Shown here piece by piece: positions 19,565 to 28,467 of a stretch of DNA of 60,982 nt (its first letter is position 1; each line of letters starts with the position of its first letter). The DNA lies in contig DWYX01000016.1 of the NCBI GenBank assembly GCA_019118465.1, positions 1 through 60,982 of the forward strand, written 5' to 3'. The DNA is from Candidatus Limosilactobacillus faecipullorum. Lineage in GTDB: Bacteria > Bacillota > Bacilli > Lactobacillales > Lactobacillaceae. Both the position numbers and the translations under genes were made by a program. Below the pieces are notes generated by a model that saw only the letters and a list, made by a program, of their open reading frames with translations, was not told where the DNA came from and did not search any database.

Positions 19565-21190
19565 ATGTCAAAAGCAATTGAAATTTTAAATAATCCATAT
19601 GTCAATAAGGGAACCGCCTTTACCTTGGACGAACGGAAAGAACTTGGCTTGATCGGAGCGTTACCACCAAAGATTCGGACGCTAGAAGAACAAGCCGAAG
19701 AAACCTATGGCCAATTCAAGACCAAGGCCAAGGGGATTGAACAACGGGAATTCTTGATGGAAATCTTTAACACCAACCGGACCTTGTTCTTCTACCTAAT
19801 GGGCCAACACATTGTGGAATTTATGCCGATTGTTTATGACCCAGTCATTGCCGACTCAATTGAAAACTACAGTGAACTTTTCATTCAACCGCAACAAGCG
19901 GCGTTTCTTTCCATCGATGATCCGGATGACGTCAAGGAACGGTTAACAAACGCCGCTGATGGCCGGGACATTAAGTTAATCGTTGTTACCGACGGGGAAG
20001 GGATTCTCGGTATTGGTGACTGGGGAGTTAACGGGGTTGACATCGCCGTTGGAAAGTTGATGGTTTATACAGCAGCGGCCGGGATTGACCCGGCCCAAGT
20101 TTTGCCAGTTGGCATTGACACCGGAACAAATAATGAAACCCTCTTGAATGATCCGGAATACCTCGGTCTTAAGCACAAGCGGGTAACTGGAGATAAGTAC
20201 TATGAGCTGGTTGATAAGTTTGTCAAGGCAGCTAAGGACCTCTTTCCCGATGCTTTATTGCACTTTGAAGACTTTGGTCGGAGCAACGCCGCTAATATTT
20301 TGAACAAGTACAAGGATGACATGGCAATCTTTAATGATGATATCCAAGGAACAGGGATCATTTGCTTAGCTGGGGTTCTGGGGGCTTTGAACATCTCCAA
20401 GCAAAAGTTAGCTGATCAAAAGTTCTTGACCTTTGGGGCCGGAACTGCCGGGATGGGAATTGCCAAGATGTTATTCGATGAAATGGTACGGCAGGGGATG
20501 GAACCTGCCGAAGCCAAGAAGCACTTCTACTTAGTTGACGTTCAAGGCTTACTTTTTGATGACACGGAAGGCTTGACGCCGGAACAAAAGCAATTTACCC
20601 GCCAACGAAGTGAATTCGCTAACGCTGATAAATTAACGGACTTGTTAAGTATCGTTAAGGCGGTTCAACCAACGGTTATGATCGGAACGTCCAAGCAACC
20701 AGGGGCCTTTACGGAAGCCGTTGTTAAGGAAATGGCTACCCACACGGAACGACCAATTATCTTCCCAATTTCTAATCCAACGAAGTTAATTGAAGCCATG
20801 CCCGCCGACATTTTGAAGTGGACAAATGGGAAAGCCTTAACCGCCGCCGGAATTCCGGTTGCTGATGTTGATCTTGATGGTATTCACTACCAAATTGGCC
20901 AAGCTAACAACGCTTTGGTTTATCCAGGGGTTGGTTTTGGGGCCATCGCCGCTAAGGCAAAGGTCGTTAACGAAAAGATGTTATCCGCCGCTGCTCATGC
21001 CTTAGGGGGGATTGTTGATCCCGACCAACTGGGTGCCGCTGTTTTACCACCAGTGGCGAAGTTGCAAGAATTTACCACTAAGGTTGCCGAAGTTGTTGCC
21101 CAATCTGCTATTGATCAAGGCCTTGCTGATCCTTCCATTACCGATGCCAAGAAGGCTGTTGCTGATTTGAAGTGGGAGGCTAAGTACTAA
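19565..21190 (+). CDS. mleS: Malolactic enzyme
   Basis: The 541-residue NAD- and Mn-dependent enzyme converts L-malate to L-lactate and CO2 in the cytoplasm. It belongs to the malic-enzyme fold but has the malolactic length and signatures: [23 protein letters not shown] near the N-terminus, the metal-binding HFEDFG...NDDIQGTG segment, the NAD fold [11 protein letters not shown] and SNPTKL. The ATG at 19565 follows an AGAGGG site. The regulator MleR lies divergently upstream. No mleP-type (AEC) malate carrier follows; the next transporter is the DASS protein at 21822. Given the citrate genes downstream, it may also consume malate made internally from oxaloacetate (inference). Confidence 0.93.
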   Translation: MSKAIEILNNPYVNKGTAFTLDERKELGLIGALPPKIRTLEEQAEETYGQFKTKAKGIEQREFLMEIFNTNRTLFFYLMGQHIVEFMPIVYDPVIADSIENYSELFIQPQQAAFLSIDDPDDVKERLTNAADGRDIKLIVVTDGEGILGIGDWGVNGVDIAVGKLMVYTAAAGIDPAQVLPVGIDTGTNNETLLNDPEYLGLKHKRVTGDKYYELVDKFVKAAKDLFPDALLHFEDFGRSNAANILNKYKDDMAIFNDDIQGTGIICLAGVLGALNISKQKLADQKFLTFGAGTAGMGIAKMLFDEMVRQGMEPAEAKKHFYLVDVQGLLFDDTEGLTPEQKQFTRQRSEFANADKLTDLLSIVKAVQPTVMIGTSKQPGAFTEAVVKEMATHTERPIIFPISNPTKLIEAMPADILKWTNGKALTAAGIPVADVDLDGIHYQIGQANNALVYPGVGFGAIAAKAKVVNEKMLSAAAHALGGIVDPDQLGAAVLPPVAKLQEFTTKVAEVVAQSAIDQGLADPSITDAKKAVADLKWEAKY

Positions 21191-21381
21191 AAAGTTTTCC
21201 AGGTTTGGGGCGATGATAAGAACGAAACAATTGTAAAAGTTATCATTAGTTAGATTTGAGATATTTTGAGCGCCAACCCCAGAAAAATGGGTGGTGCGGG
21301 ATGTAGCCTAGAATGAAGTTGGCGCTAGCCAAGTTCAAAGTGGTTAACTTATTTAGATTTTGTAAGATGTAGAAGGAAAAT
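21191..21381. other. Intergenic stretch after mleS
   Basis: No gene, RNA or clear repeat is recognised here. The sequence is ordinary intergenic DNA leading to the terminator at 21382. Confidence 0.5.
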
Positions 21382-21431
21382 AAAAAAGCAAACTTAACTT
21401 GGGGATTTTCTAAGCTAAGTTTGCTTTTTTT
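21382..21431 (+). terminator. mleS terminator
   Basis: AAAAGCAAACTTA pairs with TAAGTTTGCTTTT (the latter from 21416), with A and T runs on each side. A typical rho-independent terminator, though nearly 200 bases after the stop codon. Confidence 0.8.
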
Positions 21432-21516
21432 ATTGATGGGTTAAACAGTTAGTTTTTAACGATGCTAATGGCAACAGAAAAATTTGATTGTGTAAATTCA
21501 CACTTGAAATTGAATT

Positions 21517-21564
21517 AAAAGCGAATCACTTGTTTTAATTAATTAAAATAAGTGATTCGCTTTT
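21517..21564. terminator. Long near-perfect palindrome, bidirectional terminator candidate
   Basis: AAAAGCGAATCACTT (21517-21531) is exactly inverted as AAGTGATTCGCTTTT (21550-21564). The middle, TTTTAATTAATTAAAA, is itself palindromic, so almost all of the 48 bases can pair. A second terminator only 86 bases after the first would insulate the citrate carrier promoter. Confidence 0.65.
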
Positions 21565-21617
21565 TAAAAATTATAAAAAGTAAGAGTGGAGATAGGAAAC
21601 GTGCTGATCAAACTTAA

Positions 21618-21681
21618 TTTTTTAATTAATTTAAAAAAATCTATATATTTTAAAGAATTAAAAGTCAATTTAAGATATAAT
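21618..21681 (+). promoter_or_regulatory. Promoter and putative CitI operators of the carboxylate carrier
   Basis: A -10 TATAAT lies at 21676-21681 with no good -35, which suggests activator dependence. Upstream is the palindrome TTTAATTAATTTAAA (21621-21635), and a degenerate second copy TTTAAAGAATTAAAA is at 21649-21663. The same palindrome and similar spacing recur before citC, and one copy occurs before the dehydrogenase at 30769. Confidence 0.6.
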
Positions 21682-21821
21682 GATCTTGTAAATTAATGAG
21701 ACAATTCACAAACTAATTTTACCGCGGAAAGTTAGAAACTTTGTCTACTAGCCATTGTCCTTTTGGGGACTCAATGTGAATATTTACACGCACTTATTCT
21801 ACTTGATTAGTAGGTTTTAAT

Positions 21822-23252
21822 TTGGAGAAAGATATGGAACTTGAAAAAATAAACTATAAGAAATTTATCTGGCCAGTAGTAATTGGGTTGGTTCTTTGGT
21901 TTACTACCCCAATTCGGCCAAGCGGAGTTTCAGCACAAGCCTGGCAGATGTTGGCCTTATTCGTAGCGACTATCGTAGGTTGTATTACTCAACCATTGGG
22001 AATTGCTGGGGTAACCTTAATTGGTTTTGCCTTAACTGTTGGTCTTGGCTTTGTGCCAATGAAAGTTGCCTTGACTGCTTTCAGTAATTCAGCAGCATGG
22101 TTAATTGCTATGGCCTTCTTAATTTCTCGGGGTATCGTAAAAACTGGCCTCGGGCAACGGATTGCCTTATTATTTGTTCGCTGGTTTGGTAAAAAAACAC
22201 TTGGCTTAGCCTATGCGATTGCGGGGATTGATTTAATCACCGCTCCTGCGACGCCAAGTAATACGGCCCGGGCAGGAGGAATTGTTTTTCCATTAATCCA
22301 ATCCTTGGCCGAAACATTTGAATCAACGCCAGAAAAGGGGACACAGGATAAGATTGGTTCATATTTGGTATTCACTGAATTTCATGCCAACACGATTACT
22401 TCTGCTCTCTTTATGACAGCAATGGCTCCAAACCTGGTAGCGGTTCAAATGGCTGATAAATTAGGCGTTCACATTACGTGGATTGGCTGGTTTATCGCAG
22501 CATCAGTTCCAAGTATTTTAGCCTTCGTTATTGTTCCATGGCTAATTTACAAGCTGTTCCCACCAAAGATTAAGGAAACGCCAAATGCTAAGGAATGGGC
22601 TGATAGTGAATTAGCAAAGATGGGGAAAATGAAACTTTCTGAAAAGATAATGTCATTTGCTTTTATCTTAACGTTGGTTCTCTGGATGCTAACTAGTATT
22701 ACTGGCATGGATGCAACCTTTATCGCCTTGATGGCTATTGACATCTTATTAGTTACTGGGGTTTTGTCTGTTCAAGACGTTTTGAAGGAAAAAGGTGCTT
22801 GGAACGTGCTGGTTTGGTTGTCAGTCTTGGTCTACATGGCTGGGCTGCTTACCCAGTTTGGTTTAATTAAGTGGCTTTCAGACGCTATTGCTCATGAAAT
22901 GCATGGAATTGGTTGGTTAACGGTTCTAATTGTCCTAGGAATCGTGCTCTTTTACACCCACTACTTCTTTGCCAGTGCAACTGCCCATGTTACGGCAATG
23001 TTTGCTCCTTTCCTTGGAGTAGCAATTTCTGCTGGGGCACCGCACTATTTAGCAGCCATGTTCTTAGCCATGATCTCAGCAGTAATGGCTTCAACTACTC
23101 ACTACGCAAATGGACCCGCTTCAATTTTAGCAACGTCCGGCTATGTTAAGCAGGGAACTTGGTGGAAGTTGAACTTTATCTTAGGGATCTTCTATATTCT
23201 GGTAATTAGTGTTATCGGAATCGTATGGCTAAAGCTAATTGGATTAAACTAA
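21822..23252 (+). CDS. DASS-family (CitT-like) di/tricarboxylate transporter
   Basis: A membrane carrier of up to 476 residues with about twelve hydrophobic segments, of the divalent-anion:sodium symporter family (CitT/SLC13 relatives). Visible family features are the early KFIWPVVIGLVLWFTTPI helix, SNSAAWLIAMAFLISRGIVKTGLG, the first binding loop APATPSNTARAGG, and the second half-repeat region STTHYANGPASILATSGYV. The first Met sits just after GGAG; an internal ATG 12 bases on (MELEKINY, 21834, after TTGGAGAAAG) is the better start. The position between mleS and citI and the shared operator suggest citrate, possibly exchanged for another carboxylate. Most lactic-acid-bacterial cit clusters use CitP, CitM or CitH types instead. 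Confidence 0.82.
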   Translation: MEKDMELEKINYKKFIWPVVIGLVLWFTTPIRPSGVSAQAWQMLALFVATIVGCITQPLGIAGVTLIGFALTVGLGFVPMKVALTAFSNSAAWLIAMAFLISRGIVKTGLGQRIALLFVRWFGKKTLGLAYAIAGIDLITAPATPSNTARAGGIVFPLIQSLAETFESTPEKGTQDKIGSYLVFTEFHANTITSALFMTAMAPNLVAVQMADKLGVHITWIGWFIAASVPSILAFVIVPWLIYKLFPPKIKETPNAKEWADSELAKMGKMKLSEKIMSFAFILTLVLWMLTSITGMDATFIALMAIDILLVTGVLSVQDVLKEKGAWNVLVWLSVLVYMAGLLTQFGLIKWLSDAIAHEMHGIGWLTVLIVLGIVLFYTHYFFASATAHVTAMFAPFLGVAISAGAPHYLAAMFLAMISAVMASTTHYANGPASILATSGYVKQGTWWKLNFILGIFYILVISVIGIVWLKLIGLN

Positions 23253-23272
23253 ACAAAACATCGTGAATCTCA

Positions 23273-23309
23273 AAAGGCGTCATCAACATGTCCAGTTGAT
23301 GGCGCCTTT
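23273..23309. terminator. Shared terminator of the carrier and citI
   Basis: AAAGGCGTCATCAAC (23273-23287) and GTTGATGGCGCCTTT (23295-23309) pair with a single G-U. It sits between the two convergent genes and can serve both. Confidence 0.8.
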
Positions 23310-23326
23310 GTATTCCATTTATTTAG

Positions 23327-24268
23327 TTACTTTAACTCGTTTAAAATTCGAATGGCAGTTGCTTCATTGATGACAAGATCGGTAAAGAAGCCACCGCGCA
23401 GGGCTCCTAGGGTAGCACGATATTTACTTTTTCCTTGAACAATTCCAAATCTTCTTGGAATTGCTTTTATTTCTTCTATTGGTAACGAAAGTGTCTTGTC
23501 AGCAGCTGGATTCAAAAAATTACCATTAATATCATAAGGCCGACCAAAAATCATCCCAGCAACTTGTTTTAAGTCAACATTTGGAAAAATCTCATCTTCA
23601 TGTTCATCCCATAAAGTAATCGAATGGAACGATTCAATAGTACCAATTCCACACAATAATAAGTCGGCCTTTTTGGCAACGTCTAATGCCCGGCTAATCG
23701 AAGGCTCTTTGATAAACCCCTTCCGAATTTTATCATTAATAATGTAGAGCGGTCCCGGAATTGTATAGTAGTGGGCGTTATATTTGGAAGCTGCGCGCTG
23801 AACCATTCGCATTGAGCCGGTTGAAGAGCGGTACTTCATATTTTCACCCATGAATTGAACAAAACGTAAGTCATTACGTTCTGTTTTGACAAAATGATCG
23901 ATGACTTCGAAAACGGTTTCTCCCCATGCAAGAGTAACAATTTTACATTGCTTGATAAGCGCTTGAACTTGAGTAGCAGCAAATGCAGCGATCCGATCAT
24001 CCCGTTTAGCTAAATTTTCTGGATCTTGAATTACGTATAGATGCTCAATATCAAATTGCTCTTTTAATTGTTTTTCTAACTCTACTCGTCTTTCATAGTC
24101 AGAGTGAACAGTGATTTCAACAATTCCACTGGCTAAAGCCTCATCTAGATATTTAAGAATCAGATAGCGACTTAGTGAATACTTTTCAACCATCTTGTTA
24201 ATTGGCATTTTACTGAAATAATAATCCTGGGCCAAATTACCTAGGAGTAGTGTATGTTCAGCATCCAT
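23327..24268 (-). CDS. citI: SorC-family transcriptional regulator of citrate metabolism
   Basis: A 313-residue regulator with an N-terminal helix-turn-helix (about residues 15-45, FSKMPINKMVEKYSLSRYLI) and the large SorC/DeoR effector domain (GIGTIESFHSITLWDEHE). It is divergent from citC, separated by about 315 bases carrying two AT-rich palindromes. In Weissella paramesenteroides the SorC-type activator CitI binds AT-rich sites in the same divergent arrangement and responds to citrate. The assignment here follows from family and context. Confidence 0.85.
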   Translation of the reverse strand: MDAEHTLLLGNLAQDYYFSKMPINKMVEKYSLSRYLILKYLDEALASGIVEITVHSDYERRVELEKQLKEQFDIEHLYVIQDPENLAKRDDRIAAFAATQVQALIKQCKIVTLAWGETVFEVIDHFVKTERNDLRFVQFMGENMKYRSSTGSMRMVQRAASKYNAHYYTIPGPLYIINDKIRKGFIKEPSISRALDVAKKADLLLCGIGTIESFHSITLWDEHEDEIFPNVDLKQVAGMIFGRPYDINGNFLNPAADKTLSLPIEEIKAIPRRFGIVQGKSKYRATLGALRGGFFTDLVINEATAIRILNELK

Positions 24269-24390
24269 ATTTTTAACCTACCTTTTAAATATTCAAGATT
24301 AGCTATCTTTAATAAAGCTATTTTACAGATAATTTTCTTGATTTATTCTTCATAATTGTATCAATATTTGAGGTTCTGGACAAACTTATT

Positions 24391-24450
24391 ATTTTTAAAT
24401 AATTTAAAAACAGATCAACTATTTTAATTTATTTAAAAAAGTGCTATAGT
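24391..24450 (+). promoter_or_regulatory. citC promoter with two putative CitI operators
   Basis: Two palindromes, TTTAAATAATTTAAA (24394-24408) and TTTAATTTATTTAAA (24423-24437), have centres 29 bases apart. An extended -10, TGCTATAGT, ends at 24450. The proximal site covers the -35 position, which has no good -35 match. Compare 21621 and 30685. Confidence 0.65.
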
Positions 24451-24478
24451 TAACAAGGAGAGATTTGGAGGTAAGAAA

Positions 24479-24594
24479 ATGGAAAAGGTAAGGCTTTACC
24501 ACTAACAGTTAACCAAGTTTCTTCAGATGAAATAGTTGATACGCTCAAAAATGTTAGTCAATCATTTGCGCAAAGGAAAAATAATGCAAATTAA
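24479..24594 (+). pseudogene. Small frameshifted or recoded ORF overlapping the citC start
   Basis: ATG at 24479 follows a strong site (TTGGAGG) but the frame stops after eight codons (MEKVRLYH). A -1 shift at GAAAAG gives a 38-residue frame reading MEKGKALPLTVNQVSSDEIV and onward to TAA at 24592-24594, which overlaps the citC start. That second frame has no start codon of its own. This looks like a small leader gene with a frameshift, or a translated coupler. I do not recognise the product. Confidence 0.4.
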
Positions 24595-25615
24595 GGAATT
24601 TAACATTCACATCTCCCGTTATCGGAAACGGTGGCAAAGCTTTATGGAGAAAAATGGCATTACTGGCTTTGCTTCCTCCGATGTGGGGGCTGTTGAGAAA
24701 ACATATGTCTGGTTAGCTGACGATGGTGAAATAGCTGCAAGTGGCTCAATTGCTGGTAACGTTTTAAAGTATGTCGCTGTTTGCAGTAAGTACAAGGGAG
24801 GCGGCTCTTTGTTTAACGAAGTGGTTTCCCAATTGGTAAACGAAGAAGCCAGTCGGGGCCGTTTCCATCTCTTTGTCTTTACGAAACCAAAATATGTAAC
24901 TAGTTTTGGTTATGTTGGTTTTAAGCTACTCGGACAAACCGATCAAGCGGCTTTACTAGAAACAGGTACGCCGGGGATACAAGATTTCTTGCAACAATTA
25001 CCAAGGTTTGGTTCCGGGATAACCGGGGCAATCGTAATGAACGCTAATCCTTTTACCAAAGGTCATCGGGCCTTAGTGGAAAAGGCTAGTCAAGAATGCG
25101 ACCACGTTTACTTATTCGTGGTTCAAGCAGAACGCTCGCTGTTCACATTTCAAGAACGATTTGCCCTAGTTAAGGCAGGGGTTAAGGATTTAGCGAATGT
25201 TGTCGTAGTACCAGGTGGCGAATACATGGTTTCATCGGCCACCTTCCCGGCCTATTTCTTAAAGTCTGACCAAGATATCGGCCAATATCAAGCCAAACTA
25301 GATGCGGCAATTTTCTTGAATTCAATTGCCACGCCCCTCAATATTACGCGCCGGTACTTGGGAGAAGAGCCAAATTCGAAAACAACGGCTAGTTACAATC
25401 AAATGCTACAAGCTGTTTTACCACCAGAAGTTACCGTTGAGGTTATGCCACGGAAAACATTTAATGGTGAGGTTATTTCAGCAACCAAGGTGCGGCAGGC
25501 AATCACTGAAGATCGCCAGAAACTCATTGCGCAGTTTCTTCCAGTGTCCACCGCTGAATTTGTGAAAGCTCATTTCACAGAATTAAAAAATCGTATTTCA
25601 ACAGAAGGGAAGTAA
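24584..25615 (+). CDS. citC: Citrate lyase ligase ([citrate (pro-3S)-lyase] ligase)
   Basis: The 343-residue enzyme acetylates the prosthetic group of citrate lyase, using acetate and ATP, to make it active. The N-terminal part has an acetyltransferase-like fold (SKYKGGGSLFNEVVSQLV). The C-terminal part is a nucleotidyltransferase fold with the phosphate-binding AIVMNANPFTKGHRALVEKA. I chose the ATG at 24584 (MQIKEFNIH) because AAAGGA precedes it at the proper distance; an upstream TTG at 24536 has no ribosome site. First full gene of the citCDEF operon; it is followed 6 bases later by citD. Confidence 0.92.
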   Translation: MQIKEFNIHISRYRKRWQSFMEKNGITGFASSDVGAVEKTYVWLADDGEIAASGSIAGNVLKYVAVCSKYKGGGSLFNEVVSQLVNEEASRGRFHLFVFTKPKYVTSFGYVGFKLLGQTDQAALLETGTPGIQDFLQQLPRFGSGITGAIVMNANPFTKGHRALVEKASQECDHVYLFVVQAERSLFTFQERFALVKAGVKDLANVVVVPGGEYMVSSATFPAYFLKSDQDIGQYQAKLDAAIFLNSIATPLNITRRYLGEEPNSKTTASYNQMLQAVLPPEVTVEVMPRKTFNGEVISATKVRQAITEDRQKLIAQFLPVSTAEFVKAHFTELKNRISTEGK

Positions 25616-25621
25616 GTAAGC

Positions 25622-25915
25622 ATGGAAATTAAGCAAACTGCCTTGGCAGGAACTTTGGAATCCTCGGATATCCAAATCACCTTAAGTCAAGGAATTGATG
25701 GAATTCAAATTGATTTGGATTCTTCCGTTGAAGCCCTTTATGGGCCTCAAATTAAGAAGGTAATTACCGATACCTTAGCGGCTTATGACATTGATAATGC
25801 CAAGGTTAAGGCGGTTGACAAAGGAGCGCTTGATTGTGTGATTAAGGCGCGGACAATGGCGGCTGCACAGCGGGCACTTGGGACGGTTGATGAACCAAAC
25901 TGGGAGGTATTGTAA
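25622..25915 (+). CDS. citD: Citrate lyase acyl carrier protein (gamma subunit)
   Basis: The 97-residue carrier subunit has the prosthetic-group attachment Ser14 in the GTLESSD motif. The 2'-(5''-triphosphoribosyl)-3'-dephospho-CoA arm on that serine carries acetyl and citryl groups between CitF and CitE. The size is typical of the family. It is preceded by AGAAGGGAAG and separated from citE by two bases. Confidence 0.95.
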   Translation: MEIKQTALAGTLESSDIQITLSQGIDGIQIDLDSSVEALYGPQIKKVITDTLAAYDIDNAKVKAVDKGALDCVIKARTMAAAQRALGTVDEPNWEVL

Positions 25916-25917
25916 TC

Positions 25918-26823
25918 ATGGAAGAACGCTTACGGCGGACGATGATGTTTGTCCCGGGTAACAACGCTGGGATGGTTAAGGATGCCGGAATTTACGGGGC
26001 TGATTCAATTATGTTCGACCTTGAAGATTCGGTTTCAATGGACCAAAAAGATGCAGCACGGATGTTGGTTTACGAAGCTTTGCAAACCCAAGATTACGGG
26101 GATGCGGAACTGGTTGTCCGGGTTAACGGGATTGATACCCCATACTTCCGGAATGACGTCTTTGCTATGGTTAAGGCTGGGATTGAAGTTGTTCGGTTGC
26201 CAAAGGTTGAATCAGCAAAAATGATGTTAGACCTAGTAAAGGTAATTGAAGAAGCTGAAAAGAAGTTTAACATTCCAGTTGGGACAACCCATGTCATGGC
26301 GGCTATCGAAAGTGCTCGGGGAGTTATGAAGGCCTTAGAAATTGCCGAAAGTACAGATCGGATGATTGGGCTAGCTCTTTCAGCCGAAGACTACACGACT
26401 GACATGAAGACTCACCGTTATCCAGATGGAGCAGAACTTGAATTTGCCCGGAACATGATCTTACACGCTGCGCGGGCTGCTGGGATTGCGGCCTTTGATA
26501 CGGTCTTCACGAACATGAACGACATCGCAGGTTTCCAACGCGAAACGGAACACATTCACCAACTTGGGTTTGACGGAAAGTCCTTGGTTAACCCACGGCA
26601 AATTGATTGGGTTAACAAGGTTTACGAACCAACGAAGGCAGAAATTGAAAATGCCTTGGATGTGGAAGCAGCCATTGAAGAAGCTCATGAAAAGGGTTCT
26701 GGGGTTATTTCCATGAACGGGCAAATGGTTGACCGCCCAGTTGTTCTCCGGGCTCAACGGGTAATTCGCTTAGCAAAGGCGTCAGGTTTGATTAATGAGG
26801 ATGGTGAATACATTGAAGAATAA
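25918..26823 (+). CDS. citE: Citrate lyase beta subunit (citryl-ACP lyase)
   Basis: The 301-residue TIM-barrel subunit cleaves citryl-ACP to acetyl-ACP and oxaloacetate. It shows the family opening [18 protein letters not shown], the metal-binding [11 protein letters not shown] region and [11 protein letters not shown]. The ATG follows TGGGAGG. Its last codons overlap the start of citF by 29 bases, which indicates translational coupling. Confidence 0.95.
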   Translation: MEERLRRTMMFVPGNNAGMVKDAGIYGADSIMFDLEDSVSMDQKDAARMLVYEALQTQDYGDAELVVRVNGIDTPYFRNDVFAMVKAGIEVVRLPKVESAKMMLDLVKVIEEAEKKFNIPVGTTHVMAAIESARGVMKALEIAESTDRMIGLALSAEDYTTDMKTHRYPDGAELEFARNMILHAARAAGIAAFDTVFTNMNDIAGFQRETEHIHQLGFDGKSLVNPRQIDWVNKVYEPTKAEIENALDVEAAIEEAHEKGSGVISMNGQMVDRPVVLRAQRVIRLAKASGLINEDGEYIEE

Positions 26824-28345
26824 TGCAGGGCGGGAGATTCCCGCAGAATTCTTAAACGATCGGAAAGCATTTGAAACCACGGAAATTGGACATCCTGAAA
26901 TTCAACGGACGGCTCCTGAAGTTCGGGTTTCTACCGGTGATGACAAGATTATTGAATCAATCGAAGACGTTGTTAAGGCCACGGTTAAAGATGGCATGAC
27001 GATCTCCTTCCACCACCACTTACGGGAAGGGGACTTCATCTTTAACAAGGTGATGGATTGCATCATTAACTTGGGCATTAAGGACTTAACTTTAGCCCCA
27101 TCTTCATTAACCAACACCATGAATGACAAGGTAGTTGAAGCTATTAAGGCTGGTACGATTACCAATATTACTTCTTCCGGGATGCGGGGAAGTCTTGGGG
27201 AAGCCGTTTCGCATGGTTTGCTTAAGAACCCCGTTATCTTCCGGTCCCATGGTAATCGGGCACGTTCGATTGAAAATGGTGAAATTAAGATTGATGTTGC
27301 CTTCTTAGGGGTACCAAATGCTGACCGCTTAGGGAACGCTAATGGGATGACGGGGGATGCCGCCTTCGGTTCGCTTGGTTACGCTTTGATGGATGCTAAC
27401 TACGCTAACAAGGTGGTCTTGTTAACTGACAACCTAGTAGATTATCCAAACACCCCAGCTTCTATTAAGCAAACGCAAGTTGATTACGTGGTTAAGGTTG
27501 ACCAAGTTGGGGACCCTGATCGGATCGGGACTGGGGCAACTCGGTTTACTAAAAACCCAAAGGACTTGAAGATTGCTAAGATGGTTAATGACGTCATTGT
27601 ACATTCTCCATATTTCAAGCAAGGCTTCTCCTTCCAAACTGGTTCTGGTGGTTCGGCCTTGGCCGTTGCACGGTTCTTGCGGCAATCCATGATTGACAAC
27701 AACATTACCGCTTCCTTTGCCCTTGGTGGAATTACGAAGCCAATTGTCGACTTACTTGAAGAAGGACTCGTTCAAAAGGTGATGGACGTGCAAGACTTTG
27801 ACAAGGGGGCCGCTGCTTCCATGAAGAATAACAAGGACCAGCAAGAAATTGATGCTTCCTGGTATGCTGACCCTGAAAACAAGGGAGCTATGGTTGACCA
27901 ACTTGACATTGCTATTCTTTCGGCCCTTGAAATTGATACCAACTTTAACGTTAACGTTATGACTGGTTCAAACGGGGTTATCCGGGGAGCAATTGGTGGT
28001 CACCAAGACGCTGCAACCTCTAAGATGACAATCATCTGTGCTCCATTAACCCGGGGGCGGATTGCTACGGTTGTTCCTGCTGTAAGTACGGTGGTTACTC
28101 CAGGTGCTTCAATTGATGTGTTGGTTACGGAAGCCGGGATTGCGGTTAATCCAAAGCGGCAAGACCTAGTGGAAGCCTTCAAGAAGGTGCCGGGATTGCC
28201 ACTTGTATCAATTGAAGAACTTCAACAACGGGCCGAAAAGATCGTTGGTAAGCCTCAACCACTTCAATTTACTGATCGGACAGTTGCCTTAGTAACTTAC
28301 CGTGACGGTAGTTTAATCGACGTCATCAAGCAAGTTAAGGATTAG
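26795..28345 (+). CDS. citF: Citrate lyase alpha subunit (citrate:acetyl-ACP transferase)
   Basis: A 516-residue subunit of the CoA-transferase fold that moves citrate onto the acyl carrier in exchange for acetate. Visible features are GREIPAEFL near the start, the [10 protein letters not shown] segment, [11 protein letters not shown] and the long [16 protein letters not shown] region. The start is not settled: ATG 26795 and ATG 26801 (MVNTLKNN) both lie inside the end of citE; AGG at 26784-26786 favours the first. It completes citrate lyase. A hairpin follows before citXG. Confidence 0.93.
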   Translation: MRMVNTLKNNAGREIPAEFLNDRKAFETTEIGHPEIQRTAPEVRVSTGDDKIIESIEDVVKATVKDGMTISFHHHLREGDFIFNKVMDCIINLGIKDLTLAPSSLTNTMNDKVVEAIKAGTITNITSSGMRGSLGEAVSHGLLKNPVIFRSHGNRARSIENGEIKIDVAFLGVPNADRLGNANGMTGDAAFGSLGYALMDANYANKVVLLTDNLVDYPNTPASIKQTQVDYVVKVDQVGDPDRIGTGATRFTKNPKDLKIAKMVNDVIVHSPYFKQGFSFQTGSGGSALAVARFLRQSMIDNNITASFALGGITKPIVDLLEEGLVQKVMDVQDFDKGAAASMKNNKDQQEIDASWYADPENKGAMVDQLDIAILSALEIDTNFNVNVMTGSNGVIRGAIGGHQDAATSKMTIICAPLTRGRIATVVPAVSTVVTPGASIDVLVTEAGIAVNPKRQDLVEAFKKVPGLPLVSIEELQQRAEKIVGKPQPLQFTDRTVALVTYRDGSLIDVIKQVKD

Positions 28346-28384
28346 GCGAAAATAACACTCTCTCAATAAAAACCAAATCAAAAT

Positions 28385-28420
28385 AAATGAGGCTAGTTTG
28401 GACCATAGCTAGCCTCATTT
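28385..28420 (+). terminator. Hairpin between citF and citXG (partial terminator)
   Basis: Perfect 12-base arms AAATGAGGCTAG (28385-28396) and CTAGCCTCATTT (28409-28420) are followed by TGTACAT, with only a short T run. It probably reduces, rather than ends, transcription into citXG. Confidence 0.6.
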
Positions 28421-28467
28421 TGTACATATGAGTAAAATTAAGTTATTTCTAACAGTGAGGTAAGAAT

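Noticed and set aside
19565-21190. NAD malic enzyme (malate to pyruvate)
   Set aside because: Length of 541 residues, the N-terminal motifs and the divergent mleR fit the malolactic enzyme; the two share a fold, so biochemical confirmation would be definitive.
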